Shown: positions 16,401 to 24,404, numbered from the stretch's first letter. The stretch: DNA of 64,000 nucleotides from PFJX01 sp964542455 (GCA_964542455.1 CAZIUC010000021.1:3832-67831), one strand, 5' to 3'. Numbers and translations: made by a program. The notes: generated from the sequence alone by a model not told the origin.

Positions 16401-16842
16401 AGGAGCTTCATCAGATTTAGCGACGTTTGCCTGTGCAGCCGTCTCGGAAATCCCCCCTGGCCCCCCTTTGATAAAGGGGGGGGCAGGTCTCGCGGTCACC
16501 GTTCGCGCCGACCCGGATGGACTGGCGATGGTGCTGCGCAACCTGATCGACAACGCGCTCAAATTCAGCCGCGATAGCCAGCCACCGATCCTGGTCATCA
16601 GTGCAACTCTTAAGGATAAAACGGTTATTCTGGCCATCCAGGACAACGGGGTCGGCTTCGACATGCAATTCCACGATCGCATTTTCGACATCTTCCAACG
16701 CCTGCAACGGGCCGAGGACTACCCCGGAACCGGGGTCGGCCTGGCTATCGTGCGCAAGGCCATGCAGCGCATGGGCGGTCGGGCCTGGGCGGAAAGCGTG
16801 CCGGGCCAGGGCGCGACCTTCTATCTGGAGTTGCCGCGATGA
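13453..16842 (+). CDS. CHASE-PAS4 hybrid-free histidine kinase with repeat-derived insertion
   Basis: This 1129-residue membrane sensor kinase has TM1 at about residues 15-31, a periplasmic CHASE-type domain (about 40-240) and TM2 near 270-290. Four PAS domains follow (about 303-425, 430-550, 552-673, 676-800), then a short coiled coil. HisKA has phosphoacceptor His831 in YSVSHDLKAPLRGIDGYS. HATPase_c has N-box LRNLIDNALKFS (Asn1030 region), DNGVGFD and GTGVGLAIV. Residues about 945-1011, just after TPAVAA, are encoded by R2 repeat DNA and lie between HisKA and the N-box. All catalytic motifs remain. The stop overlaps the response-regulator start (ATGA). Confidence 0.9.
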   Translation: MKMTTLSNLPARQQYRSSLFALLAMLLVFATEQVVEHYARVSDLEQEKAAVLNTLSTLRARLEGVVNANLLLVNGLTAVISAQPDIDQADFARIAGGLVNERHALRNIAGAPNMVVSLMYPLAGNEAAIGLNYLTHPTQSAAARRVMETGQAVVAGPLPLVQGGIGIVARQPVFVPAEQPGGKPRFWGLVSAVLDVDLLYRQAGLGEVVPGLRLAIRGGDGMGAQGPVFYGDARVFDSDPVSETITLPGSAWQFAALPVAGWGQASLTLWMIRLFGLSVALVAGVLAYFLARGSQALASSQVSLRTLLNTIPDLVWLKSPDGVYLACNPRFEQFFGAGEADILGKTDHDFVPAELADAFREKDRAAIAVGGPSVNEEWVGFASDGHRELLETINAPVYDDNGHLLGVLGVARDITERKQTEAALMESEARLRLFIEYAPAALAMFDREMRYLAVSRRWLTVYQLENGDILGRSHYEMFPEIPQRWKDIHRRGLAGEVARADEDRFEREDGSVQWLRWEVRPWHAVDGAVGGIVIFFEDISERKVAEQALRESETRYRSLLEMAPFPAVLSRVRDGILLYGNHRAEIQYGIKREVGIGQPADNFYETPEDRARFVEVMRKQGHVEDLEVRMRSMDGHPFWALISASMVEFDHEPAIFAAINDISARKKVEAALQEQEEFFRLIAESMGDLVAVLDLNGRRLYSSPSYRGLFGDIDALKGTDSFAEIHPEDRDRVRQVFRETIATGNGQRVTFRFVLRNGDVRDMESQGGVIRGADGAVQRVVVVSRDITERRRLENEIHQLNVDLEARVRLRTAELANANKELETFTYSVSHDLKAPLRGIDGYSRLLLEDHLEQLDEEGRLFLGNVRHGVDQMNELIEDLLAYSRMERRDLRGVPLDLARQVAAVLAERQEEIQAAGMRVQVDLDALDVQGREITPAVAASESTPPHPPLKKALLPLTGDVTESARGSVLPLSQRGNEGYRRVGASSDLATFACAAVSEIPPGPPLIKGGAGLAVTVRADPDGLAMVLRNLIDNALKFSRDSQPPILVISATLKDKTVILAIQDNGVGFDMQFHDRIFDIFQRLQRAEDYPGTGVGLAIVRKAMQRMGGRAWAESVPGQGATFYLELPR
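16285..16484. repeat. Composite R2 repeat inside the histidine-kinase gene
   Basis: This is a C-run/CTTTGAAAAAGG half site, a unit TTAACTGGTGATGTGACAGA shared with 49193-49262, a CCCTTTCCCAAAGGGGG site and the ACCGAAGGGTAGGAGCTTCA unit. It ends in a facing C-run/CTTTGATAAAGGGGGG half site. The whole stretch stays open in the kinase frame. Confidence 0.85.
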
Positions 16843-17270
16843 CCCTCGATCCCAACAATCGGCCCATCCTGCTGGTGGAAGACAACCCGGTCGATGTGGA
16901 CCTCACCCTGCGCGCTTTCGCCCGTCGCAAGTTCTCCAACCCCATCGAAGTAGCGCGCGACGGCCAGGAGGCGTTGGATTGGCTCCCCCGCTGGGAAGCG
17001 GGGGAGCCGCTGCCGCTGGTGATCCTGCTGGATTTGAAACTGCCCCGGGTGGATGGCCTGGAAGTGTTGCGCCGCCTGCGTGAACACCCGGTCAGCCGCG
17101 ATCTGCCTGTGGTGGTGCTGACGTCCTCCAGAGAGGATGAGGATGTGGCGACCGCCTACCGCCACCATGCCAATTCTTACATTGTGAAGCCGGTGAACTT
17201 CGAGAAGTTCATGGAAGTCGCGGCCCAGATCGAACTGTACTGGTGCCTGCTGAATCACCCGCCCAGATAA
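16839..17270 (+). CDS. CheY-like response regulator (Rcp1 type)
   Basis: This 143-residue single receiver domain has the acidic pair in LLVEDNPVDVDL, the phosphoacceptor aspartate in ILLDLKLPRVDGLEVL, Thr/Ser in VVLTSSRED and Lys in SYIVKPVNFEKF. It has no output domain. The long loop before the aspartate (PRWEAGEPLP) and the SYIVKP ending match the Rcp1 group that works with PAS/phytochrome-type kinases. Its ATG overlaps the kinase stop by four bases, so it is the probable direct partner. It may pass phosphate or act by protein interaction. Confidence 0.92.
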   Translation: MTLDPNNRPILLVEDNPVDVDLTLRAFARRKFSNPIEVARDGQEALDWLPRWEAGEPLPLVILLDLKLPRVDGLEVLRRLREHPVSRDLPVVVLTSSREDEDVATAYRHHANSYIVKPVNFEKFMEVAAQIELYWCLLNHPPR

Positions 17271-17274
17271 AGCA

Positions 17275-20200
17275 ATGCGCGTACTCCACGTCGAAGACAA
17301 CCCGGTCGACGCCGACCTGACGCGGCGGCTGCTTGCCCGCCTGGCTCCTGATATCGGCCTTGAGTCCGCGCTCAGCCTGGCGGAGGCGCGGGAATGCCTG
17401 CGAGACCCCAGGCGTTACGACCTGGCCCTGGTCGATTTGAAGTTGACCGATGGCTCCGGCCTGGAACTGCTGGCGGAAATTCGCGAACGGCGGTTGCCAC
17501 TGGCGGTGGTGATGCTTACCGGTTCCGGCGATCAGGAAGCGGCCATCGCCGCCCTTCAGGCGGGGGCCGACGACTACCTGACCAAGAGCCACGCAGCCCT
17601 GGAACGCTTGCCCGCCACCCTGCGCGATGCCTGGAAGCGCTTTCACGAAGCCAGCGCCCGCCGCGCGCATTTCCTGCGCGTGCTCTATGCCGAGCACAAC
17701 GCCGCCGACGTGGACCTGACGCGGCGCCACCTGGCTCGCCATGCCCCGCACATCCACCTGACCGTGGTGCCCGATGCGGTTCAGGCCCTGGCCAGCCTGC
17801 CCGCCAATAAGCACACACCGGCGGCCTACGATGTGGTGTTGCTGGATTACCGTCTACCCGGTGTGGATGCCCTGGAAGCGGTCAAAACCCTGCGTGTCGA
17901 ACGTGGTCTGGATATTCCCATCGTGATCGTGTCCGGCCAGGGAAGTGAGGAGGTGGCGGCGCGGGCCATCCACCTCGGCGTCGACGATTACATTTCCAAA
18001 CACGCGGGTTACCTGCACGAACTGCCGGCGACCCTGGAAAAAGTGCAGCGCCAGACGGAATTGCTGCGCGAGCGGAGCACCCTGCGGGAAACTTCGCAGC
18101 GCCTGGGCTATGTGCTCGCGGCCAGCCCGGTGGTTCTCTATACGCTGCAACTGGCCGACGATACGGCAACGCCCACCTGGGTGAGTGGCAACCTCTCACG
18201 GTTGCTGGGTTATTCGGTCGAACAGGCGTTGCAAGCCGGCTGGTGGCGCGGCCATCTGCACCCCGACGACCGCGTCGCGGCCTTGGCCGTCATGGATACG
18301 CTGGCCGGCGCTGGCGAGATCGTGCACGAATACCGCTTTTTTGACGGCAACGGCCGGACCCGCTGGATTCATGACGAACTGCGCCTTGCACACGACACGG
18401 AAGGTCGGGCTGGTGAAGCGATTGGCGCCTGGCGCGACATTACCGATGCCAAGCTGGCCGAGCAGTTGCGGGAAACCCGGATCGCCGTGCTCGATGGCCT
18501 GGTGGCCAACCAGGCGCTGCCCACTGTCCTGATGGAGATCGCCACCCGCCTGGAACTGATACACCCGGAAATGCGGGTGTCCATCCTGATCCGGGAAACC
18601 GGTAACGGGCGCCTTTATACTGGCGCGGCACCCAGTCTGCCGGCATTCTTCAATGCCGCCGTGAATGGGTTGGAACCCGAAGTCGGCCAGGGTTCCTGTG
18701 GCACTTCGGCGGCGCTGGGCGAGGCGGTGATCGTGGCGGATATCAGCAGCCATCCCTACTGGGCGAAATACGCACGGCTCGCCGAACAGGCCGGTTTGCG
18801 CGCCTGCTGGTCGATCCCATTCAAGGATGAGGCCGGCCAGGTACTCGGCACATTCGGGATTTATTACGCGCAACCACGTTCCCCGATTCAGGCCGAGCTT
18901 GATCTGATCGGCGAATTTGCCCGCATCGCCGGCCTCGCGGTGACGCGGGTGCGCGCCGATACCGTCCTGCGCCAGGCGGCGGCGGTGTTCGAGAGCACAC
19001 GCGAAGGCGTGGTCATCACTGATCTGACGCCGCGCATCCTCACTGTCAACCGCGCCTACACCGAGATCACCGGTTACGAAGAAGCGGAAGTGGTGGGACA
19101 CAGTCCCAGTCTGCTCAAGTCAGGGCGCCAAAATGAAGCCTTCTATCAGGCGCTCTGGGCCAATGTCCGGGAAACCGGGCACTGGCAGGGCGAAATCTGG
19201 AATCGGCGCAAGAACGGCGAGATTTATCCCCAGTTGCTCACCATCAGCAGCGTTTACGATGGGGAAGGCTTGCCCAGCCACTATGTCGGGGTCATGACCG
19301 ATATCAGCCAGTTGAAACAGTCCGAAGCGCGGCTGGAACATCTGGCCCACTATGACCCGCTCACCGATCTGCCTAATCGCCTGTTGTTGCAGTCGCGCCT
19401 GGAACACGCGCTGGAACGCGCCGAGCGGCATCGTCAGCGGATTGCCGTGCTGTTCCTCGACCTCGACCGCTTCAAGGACGTCAATGACAGCCTGGGCCAC
19501 CCGGTCGGCGACGAACTTCTGGAAGCCCTGGCGCGGCGTCTGGGCGAACGCCTGCGCGAAGATGACACGCTGGGTCGCCTGGGTGGCGACGAATTCCTGG
19601 TCTTGCTGGAAAATCTCGAGCGCCCGGAAGATGCGGCTGGAGTCGCCAAGACTCTGCTCCAGTTGCTGGAACAACCCTTCTCCCTGCCCAGCGGCCACGA
19701 GGTCTATGTCGGCGCCAGCATCGGCATCAGCCTCTATCCGGACGATGGCCTGGACGTCACCGAACTGATCAAGAACGCCGACGTGGCCATGTACCTGTCC
19801 AAGGAACAGGGGCGCAATACCGCCAGCTTCTATACACCCACTCTGACTGTGGCGGCGAACGAGCGCCTGGACATGGAGGCCCGCCTGCGCCGGGCACTGG
19901 CCAAGGACGAATTCGTGCTGCATTACCAGCCGCAGTTGGACATCCAAAGCGGCGTCCTGATCGGCTGCGAAGCGCTGGTGCGCTGGAACTCGCCCGAGGA
20001 GGGCATGATTTCCCCGCTCCGTTTCATCCCCCTGGCGGAAGCAACCGGCCTCATCGTGACCCTGGGGGAATGGGTGCTGCGCACCGCCTGCGCCCAGGCC
20101 AAGGCCTGGCTGGATGCGGGAATGCCGCCCCTGCTCATGTCGGTCAACCTGTCCGGCCGCCAGTTGCAGCAGCGCGATATCGTGCAGCGTGTGGCCGCGG

Positions 20201-20625
20201 TATTGGCGGAAACCGGTTTGCCCGCGGATCGCCTGAAACTGGAACTGACCGAAAGCATGATCATGGGGCGCGGCGAACAGGCGGTGGAATTGCTGCTTGC
20301 CCTCAAAGCGCTGGGCTTGCACCTGTCGATCGACGACTTCGGCACCGGCTATTCCTCACTCGCCTATCTGAAGCGTTTCCCCATCGACGAACTCAAGATC
20401 GACCAGGGTTTCGTGCGCGACATTCCGCACGATCTGAACGATACGGAGATCGCCGCCGCCATCATCGCCATGGCGCGCAATCTGAATCTGAAAGTCATGG
20501 CGGAGGGGGTGGAAACCCCCGAACAACTGGATTTCCTCAGGCGCCAGGGCTGCCACGCCTATCAGGGCTATCTGTTCAGCCGCCCCGTGCCCGCCGACGA
20601 GTTCGTCCAGATGCTGAAGGCGTAG
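17275..20625 (+). CDS. REC-REC-PAS-GAF-PAS-GGDEF-EAL c-di-GMP signalling protein
   Basis: This 1116-residue cytosolic protein has two receiver domains (phosphoacceptors in LALVDLKLTDG, Asp54, and VVLLDYRLPG, about Asp190), a PAS, a GAF (about 415-560), a second PAS (about 565-690), GGDEF and EAL. The cyclase motif GGDEF is intact at 770-774 with an RxxD inhibitory site (REDD) five residues before it. The EAL motif at 899-901 and downstream DDFGTGYSSL support phosphodiesterase activity. It may be bifunctional or gated by phosphorylation. It starts five bases after the response regulator. The TAG stop is provided by an R1 repeat. Confidence 0.93.
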   Translation: MRVLHVEDNPVDADLTRRLLARLAPDIGLESALSLAEARECLRDPRRYDLALVDLKLTDGSGLELLAEIRERRLPLAVVMLTGSGDQEAAIAALQAGADDYLTKSHAALERLPATLRDAWKRFHEASARRAHFLRVLYAEHNAADVDLTRRHLARHAPHIHLTVVPDAVQALASLPANKHTPAAYDVVLLDYRLPGVDALEAVKTLRVERGLDIPIVIVSGQGSEEVAARAIHLGVDDYISKHAGYLHELPATLEKVQRQTELLRERSTLRETSQRLGYVLAASPVVLYTLQLADDTATPTWVSGNLSRLLGYSVEQALQAGWWRGHLHPDDRVAALAVMDTLAGAGEIVHEYRFFDGNGRTRWIHDELRLAHDTEGRAGEAIGAWRDITDAKLAEQLRETRIAVLDGLVANQALPTVLMEIATRLELIHPEMRVSILIRETGNGRLYTGAAPSLPAFFNAAVNGLEPEVGQGSCGTSAALGEAVIVADISSHPYWAKYARLAEQAGLRACWSIPFKDEAGQVLGTFGIYYAQPRSPIQAELDLIGEFARIAGLAVTRVRADTVLRQAAAVFESTREGVVITDLTPRILTVNRAYTEITGYEEAEVVGHSPSLLKSGRQNEAFYQALWANVRETGHWQGEIWNRRKNGEIYPQLLTISSVYDGEGLPSHYVGVMTDISQLKQSEARLEHLAHYDPLTDLPNRLLLQSRLEHALERAERHRQRIAVLFLDLDRFKDVNDSLGHPVGDELLEALARRLGERLREDDTLGRLGGDEFLVLLENLERPEDAAGVAKTLLQLLEQPFSLPSGHEVYVGASIGISLYPDDGLDVTELIKNADVAMYLSKEQGRNTASFYTPTLTVAANERLDMEARLRRALAKDEFVLHYQPQLDIQSGVLIGCEALVRWNSPEEGMISPLRFIPLAEATGLIVTLGEWVLRTACAQAKAWLDAGMPPLLMSVNLSGRQLQQRDIVQRVAAVLAETGLPADRLKLELTESMIMGRGEQAVELLLALKALGLHLSIDDFGTGYSSLAYLKRFPIDELKIDQGFVRDIPHDLNDTEIAAAIIAMARNLNLKVMAEGVETPEQLDFLRRQGCHAYQGYLFSRPVPADEFVQMLKA

Positions 20626-20724
20626 CTCAGGTTGCAGTTTCATCGTTACCTGACGATCCACAGGCAATTTTTTAGATTGATGGAATGATCGCCAGGTAGC
20701 GGCTATCGCCGCAACCTGGCCTAC
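20622..20724. repeat. R1 palindromic repeat
   Basis: Ends GTAGCTCAGGTTGC and GCAACCTGGCCTAC enclose CGTTACCTGACG and CGCCAGGTAGCGG arms. The left end contains the TAG stop of the GGDEF-EAL gene. Confidence 0.85.
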
Positions 20725-20840
20725 TTTCCCAATACCCTACCGTCCATGTTGCAACCGCACAATTAGCCGGATAGGGTTTTTCTATCCACGTTAGAATCCA
20801 CGCCGGGGGAGGAAGCGATCCTTTCTTCAGGAGACTTCCA

Positions 20841-22025
20841 ATGTTCAACGACGTGGTTATTGTGGCCGCGGGACGCACCGCTGTAGGTGCATTCGGCGGC
20901 GCGCTGGCGGGGATTCCCGCCAGTGAATTGGGTGCGCGGGTCATCAAGGCCTTGCTCGCCCGCGCCAATCTGCAGGCCGGGCAGATCGACGAGGTGATTT
21001 TGGGTCAGGTGCTGCAAGCCGGTGTCGGCCAGAATCCGGCGCGGCAGGCGGCGCTGGCGGGTGGTTTGCCGGATACCGTTTCCGCGCTGACCATCAACAA
21101 GGTCTGCGGCAGCGGTCTGAAAGCGGTGCATCTGGCGGCCCAGGCCGTGCAGTGCGGCGATTCCGGCATCGTCATCGCCGGCGGCCAGGAAAACATGAGT
21201 TTGTCACCACATGTGCTGCCGAAATCGCGTGACGGCAAGCGCATGGGCAACTGGGAACTGGTCGACACCATGATCCAGGATGGTCTCTGGTGCGCCTTCA
21301 ACAACTGCCACATGGGCATCACCGCCGAGAATATCGCCGAGAAGTATTCGTTCTCCCGTGCCGACCAGGATCTGTTCGCCGCGACCTCGCAGCAACGCAC
21401 CGAAGCGGCGCAGCAGAACGGGCATTTCGACGCCGAGATCATCCCGGTCGAGATTCCGCAGCGCAAAGGCGATCCCGTCGTTTTCGCGCGTGACGAGTTT
21501 CCCCGCGCCGGCACCACCGCCGAGGGGCTGGGCAAGCTGAAAGCCGCCTTCAAGAAAGACGGCACGGTCACGGCGGGCAATGCCTCCGGCATCAACGACG
21601 GCGCCGCCGGCGTGGTGGTGATGTCGGGCGCCCGCGCCCGTGAACTGGGGCTGACGCCACTGGCTCGCGTGGTCAGCTTCGGCAGCGCCGGTGTCGACCC
21701 CGCGATCATGGGCACCGGGCCGATTCCCGCCGTGCGCAAGTGTCTCGATCGCGCCGGCTGGTCGGCCAAGGATCTGGACATGATCGAGGCCAACGAGGCG
21801 TTCGCCGCGCAAGCCATGTCGGTCAACAAGGAACTCGGCTTCGACCCGGTCAATGTCAACGTGAGCGGCGGCGCGATCTCCATCGGCCACCCGATCGGTG
21901 CTTCCGGCGCGCGCATCCTGGTGACGCTGTTGTATGGCATGCAACGCAGTGGCGCGAACAAGGGTCTCGCCACCCTGTGTATCGGTGGCGGCCAGGGTGT
22001 GGCGCTCGCGGTCGAACGAATCTAA
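20841..22025 (+). CDS. phaA: Acetyl-CoA C-acetyltransferase (beta-ketothiolase)
   Basis: This enzyme condenses two acetyl-CoA into acetoacetyl-CoA, the first step of PHB synthesis. It has 394 residues, the usual length. The nucleophile cysteine lies in NKVCGSGLKAV (near residue 90). The catalytic histidine is in GGAISIGHPIGASGARI, and the second cysteine is in TLCIGGGQGVAL. The ribosome binding site CAGGAGA precedes the ATG by eight bases. It is followed 11 bases later by phaB, in the usual phaA-phaB-phaR order, but the phaC synthase gene is not in the window. Confidence 0.95.
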   Translation: MFNDVVIVAAGRTAVGAFGGALAGIPASELGARVIKALLARANLQAGQIDEVILGQVLQAGVGQNPARQAALAGGLPDTVSALTINKVCGSGLKAVHLAAQAVQCGDSGIVIAGGQENMSLSPHVLPKSRDGKRMGNWELVDTMIQDGLWCAFNNCHMGITAENIAEKYSFSRADQDLFAATSQQRTEAAQQNGHFDAEIIPVEIPQRKGDPVVFARDEFPRAGTTAEGLGKLKAAFKKDGTVTAGNASGINDGAAGVVVMSGARARELGLTPLARVVSFGSAGVDPAIMGTGPIPAVRKCLDRAGWSAKDLDMIEANEAFAAQAMSVNKELGFDPVNVNVSGGAISIGHPIGASGARILVTLLYGMQRSGANKGLATLCIGGGQGVALAVERI

Positions 22026-22036
22026 AGGAAAAGAAC

Positions 22037-22783
22037 ATGACTGGATTGAATGGAAAAACAGCTTTGGTTACCGGCGGTACCGGCGGCATCGGTAGCGCCA
22101 TCTGCGTAAAACTGGCCCAGGCCGGTTGCAAGGTGGTATCCACTTACATGGACGAAGCACAGGCCAACGAGTGGAAGGCAAAGATGGCCGCGGCCGGTTT
22201 CGACATGGCGCTGGTCAAGTGCGATGTCTCCAACTTCGATGACTGCAAGGCGATGGGCGACAAGCTGAACGCCGATTTCGGCGGCGTCGATGTGGTGGTC
22301 AACAACGCCGGCATCACCAAGGACGGCACCTTCCGCAAGATGGGGCCGGAGCAGTGGAATGCCGTGCTGGATGTGAACCTGGTCTCGGTGTTCAACGTCA
22401 CCAAGCAGTTCATCGACGGCATGCTGGGCAAGGGCTGGGGCCGCGTGATCAACATTTCCTCGATCAACGGCCAGAAAGGCCAGTTCGGCCAGACCAACTA
22501 CGCCGCCGCCAAGGCCGGGATGCATGGTTTCACCATGTCCCTGGCGCAGGAAACGGCGAAGAAGGGCATTACCGTCAATTCCATTTCCCCCGGCTACATC
22601 GGCACGGAAATGGTGATGGCGATTCCCGAAGACGTGCGCAACGGAATTGTTGCGCAAATACCCGTGGGCCGTCTCGGCAAGCCGGAAGAAATCGCCGCCC
22701 TGGTGACCTTCCTGGCCAGCGAGGACGGTGCTTTCATCACCGGCGCCAACATTGCCGCCAATGGCGGCCAGCACATGTGTTGA
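22037..22783 (+). CDS. phaB: Acetoacetyl-CoA reductase
   Basis: This NADPH-dependent short-chain dehydrogenase makes (R)-3-hydroxybutyryl-CoA for PHB synthesis. It has 248 residues, with the cofactor motif TGGTGGIGSAIC, NNAGITKDGTFRKM, catalytic Ser in NISSINGQKGQFG and Y-x-x-x-K in NYAAAKAGMHGFT. The segment SPGYIGTEMV is typical of PhaB. ATG 22037 has a Shine-Dalgarno AAAGGAAAAG upstream. It shares an operon with phaA, and a terminator hairpin follows. Confidence 0.95.
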   Translation: MTGLNGKTALVTGGTGGIGSAICVKLAQAGCKVVSTYMDEAQANEWKAKMAAAGFDMALVKCDVSNFDDCKAMGDKLNADFGGVDVVVNNAGITKDGTFRKMGPEQWNAVLDVNLVSVFNVTKQFIDGMLGKGWGRVINISSINGQKGQFGQTNYAAAKAGMHGFTMSLAQETAKKGITVNSISPGYIGTEMVMAIPEDVRNGIVAQIPVGRLGKPEEIAALVTFLASEDGAFITGANIAANGGQHMC

Positions 22784-22794
22784 TGCTTTGAGTT

Positions 22795-22830
22795 ACGCCA
22801 ACGGTTTGCGCCGTTGGCGTGTTCTTTATT
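22795..22830 (+). terminator. Rho-independent terminator after phaB
   Basis: A perfect stem ACGCCAACGG / CCGTTGGCGT with a six-base loop is followed by GTTCTTTATT. It would separate phaAB from phaR. Confidence 0.75.
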
Positions 22831-22846
22831 CTGGGGGGGAGCCCAC

Positions 22847-23314
22847 ATGACCACTGAACGCCTGATCAAGAAGTACCCGAATCGGCGGCTTTATGACACT
22901 GAAGAAAGCCGCTACATCACGCTGGCAGAGGTGAAGGATCTGGTCATGCATGCGGTGCCCTTCCGCGTGGTCGACTCGCAAAGCGAGACCGACATCACCC
23001 GCGCGATCCTGCTGCAGATCATCATGGAACAGGAGGCCAGCGGTAACCCGCTGTTCACCGCCACCATGCTGGAGCGGTTCATTCGCTTCTATGGCGACAC
23101 CACGCAAGCCGCGTTTACCGCCTTTCTCGAACAAAGCCTTGATCTGTTCATCAAGCAGCAACGCATGTTTACCGAGCAGATGCAGGGGGTCTGGAGCGGG
23201 AATCCGATGGATTTCTGGATGAAGCTCGGACAGCAGAACATGGGCTTCTGGAAGGACATGGAAGAGGCCCACCGTAAATCGGCTCCGCCTGCCGGCGACA
23301 AGCCTAAGGCCTGA
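22847..23314 (+). CDS. phaR: PHB synthesis repressor PhaR
   Basis: This 155-residue regulator binds PHB granules and represses phasin and its own gene when no polymer is present. The N-terminal DNA-binding domain IKKYPNRRLYDTEESRYITL is the family hallmark. It is followed by the PHB accumulation region with FIRFYGDTTQAAF and a C-terminal aromatic tail (NPMDFWMKLGQQNMGFWKD). The start ATG 22847 gives the canonical MTTERLIKKYPNRR beginning, with a G-rich region (GGGGGGAG) upstream. A likely PhaR operator lies at the phasin promoter. Confidence 0.94.
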   Translation: MTTERLIKKYPNRRLYDTEESRYITLAEVKDLVMHAVPFRVVDSQSETDITRAILLQIIMEQEASGNPLFTATMLERFIRFYGDTTQAAFTAFLEQSLDLFIKQQRMFTEQMQGVWSGNPMDFWMKLGQQNMGFWKDMEEAHRKSAPPAGDKPKA

Positions 23315-23532
23315 TCCAGCCGCGCCCGGAAGCGTTAGTCAACCGCTTCAGGAAACCTGTCGGGTTGCGCGCAGCCGCTACCTGTTTCAACTCCCAAACG
23401 AGATGGCCCGGAAAGGTCTGTGGCCCGCTCCCGCGGCGGCTACACGGCCACGCCTGATAGTGTTCACCATTGGCAATTCCAGCGCTTTGTTCCGTGCACG
23501 GCAGAAAAGAGGCCATTATTTTCTGCTGAGTG
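23315..23532. other. Gene-free stretch upstream of the phasin promoter
   Basis: No gene or repeat-family member was recognised. Short ORFs running into the phasin gene lack support. A GG-N10-GC spacing in TGGCAATTCCAGCGC was judged too poor at -12 to call a sigma-54 promoter. Confidence 0.4.
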
Positions 23533-23561
23533 TTGACAGCCGAAATGCGTCTGGGTATTGT
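23533..23561 (+). promoter_or_regulatory. Sigma-70 promoter of the phasin gene
   Basis: A perfect -35 TTGACA, a 17-base spacer and TATTGT as -10 place transcription start near 23568, about 60 bases before the phasin ATG. Confidence 0.82.
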
Positions 23562-23588
23562 GCGCTGCAACATTGGTGCAGTGCACAA
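23558..23588 (+). promoter_or_regulatory. Probable PhaR operator over the phasin -10/+1
   Basis: This is a 31-bp dyad with arms TTGTGCGCTGCA and TGCAGTGCACAA (11 of 12 positions complementary) around ACATTGG. It contains CTGCA...TGCAG, matching the TGC-rich dyads known to bind PhaR. It overlaps the -10 box and start point, as expected for a repressor site. Confidence 0.7.
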
Positions 23589-23630
23589 ATGGCAAGTTAC
23601 CCGGTTTACTCAACCTTCAGGAGAATCACC

Positions 23631-24008
23631 ATGCAAAAAGAAGTCATCGAAATCATCGAAAAAAGCAACGAAACCGTTCTGGAAGCCGTTCGCAAGATCG
23701 CTGAACTGAACATGCGCACTTTCGACAAGATGTTCCAGCAACAAGCCGAAATGGCCGCGTTCTATATGGACGCCAGCGCCCGTGGCATGGAACTCATGAC
23801 CAAGGCCAAGGGTTACCAGGATCTGATGGCCGGCCAGACCACCCTCGCTCGCGAACTCGGCGAGCGCAACATGGCTGCCGTGCGTACCGGCATGACCGAT
23901 GTCTATGCCACCAGCACCGAATACGGCAACCTGATTCAGGAAGGCATCAAGCTGGCCCAGGAACAGGTAACCCAGGTATCCGGCGTCGCCATGAAGGCCG
24001 CCAACTAA
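23631..24008 (+). CDS. phaP: Phasin, PHB granule-associated protein
   Basis: This 125-residue amphipathic helical protein is of the phasin_2 type: EIIEKSNETVLEAVRKIAELN, then MFQQQAEMAAFYMDASARG and LARELGERNMAAV. It coats PHB granules and controls their number and size. The ATG is preceded by CAGGAG at a good distance. It has its own strong promoter with a PhaR-like operator and a terminator after the gene, so it is a separate unit induced when granules titrate PhaR. Confidence 0.9.
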   Translation: MQKEVIEIIEKSNETVLEAVRKIAELNMRTFDKMFQQQAEMAAFYMDASARGMELMTKAKGYQDLMAGQTTLARELGERNMAAVRTGMTDVYATSTEYGNLIQEGIKLAQEQVTQVSGVAMKAAN

Positions 24009-24049
24009 GTCTTATCCGACAGGCTGCCTGCTAGTACCCTGCTCCTCCG

Positions 24050-24089
24050 GCGTCCGTGCGGCCTTGGGCCAATCGGGCGCTTTTTTTTG
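24050..24089 (+). terminator. Rho-independent terminator after phasin
   Basis: A nested stem (GCG, CCG, GGCC pairing with GGCC, CGG, CGC) ends in eight T residues. Confidence 0.75.
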
Positions 24090-24126
24090 TGCCGCCATTC
24101 GCGGTTGACTGACGCGATGGGCTATC

Positions 24127-24354
24127 TCAGCGTGAGTACAAAACATGCTGGTCGGCATTGACGCGCCGCCGGATCAGGCCTTGTTGCCGCAAGCGGGTGA
24201 GGGCGACTTCCACCGTGTGGACATCCACACACCAATCCGCCGGCAACCACCATTTGGCGATGCCTTCCGAGCTGTCGACCGCCTCCGGGTGGGCGTGCAG
24301 GTAGCGCAGGATGGCGTCGACCACGTCGGTGAGATGTTGTTGCTGTGGCTGCAT
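24127..24354 (-). CDS. Small winged-helix-like protein under sigma-54 control
   Basis: This 75-residue protein starts at ATG 24354, chosen for the perfect AGGAGG five bases upstream. A longer frame to 24444 has no such site and would overlap the promoter. The sequence has helices LTDVVDAILRYLHAHPEA, the segment SSEGIAKWWL and a helix-turn-helix-like VHTVEVALTRLRQQGLI followed by a beta-wing RRRVNADQHVLYS. It could bind DNA or another protein. The function is not known. It stands alone behind a full sigma-54 promoter with two upstream palindromes, next to the activator gene at 24560-25549. Confidence 0.72.
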   Translation of the reverse strand: MQPQQQHLTDVVDAILRYLHAHPEAVDSSEGIAKWWLPADWCVDVHTVEVALTRLRQQGLIRRRVNADQHVLYSR

Positions 24355-24404
24355 GAAAGCCTCCTGTACAGGGCCGCTGCTATGCCTCGATGGCAACGAA
24401 GACT

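Noticed and set aside
23469..23486. Possible sigma-54 promoter upstream of phasin (TGGCAATTCCAGCGC)
   Set aside because: Spacing fits, but the -12 lacks TTGC and a much better sigma-70 promoter lies closer to the gene.
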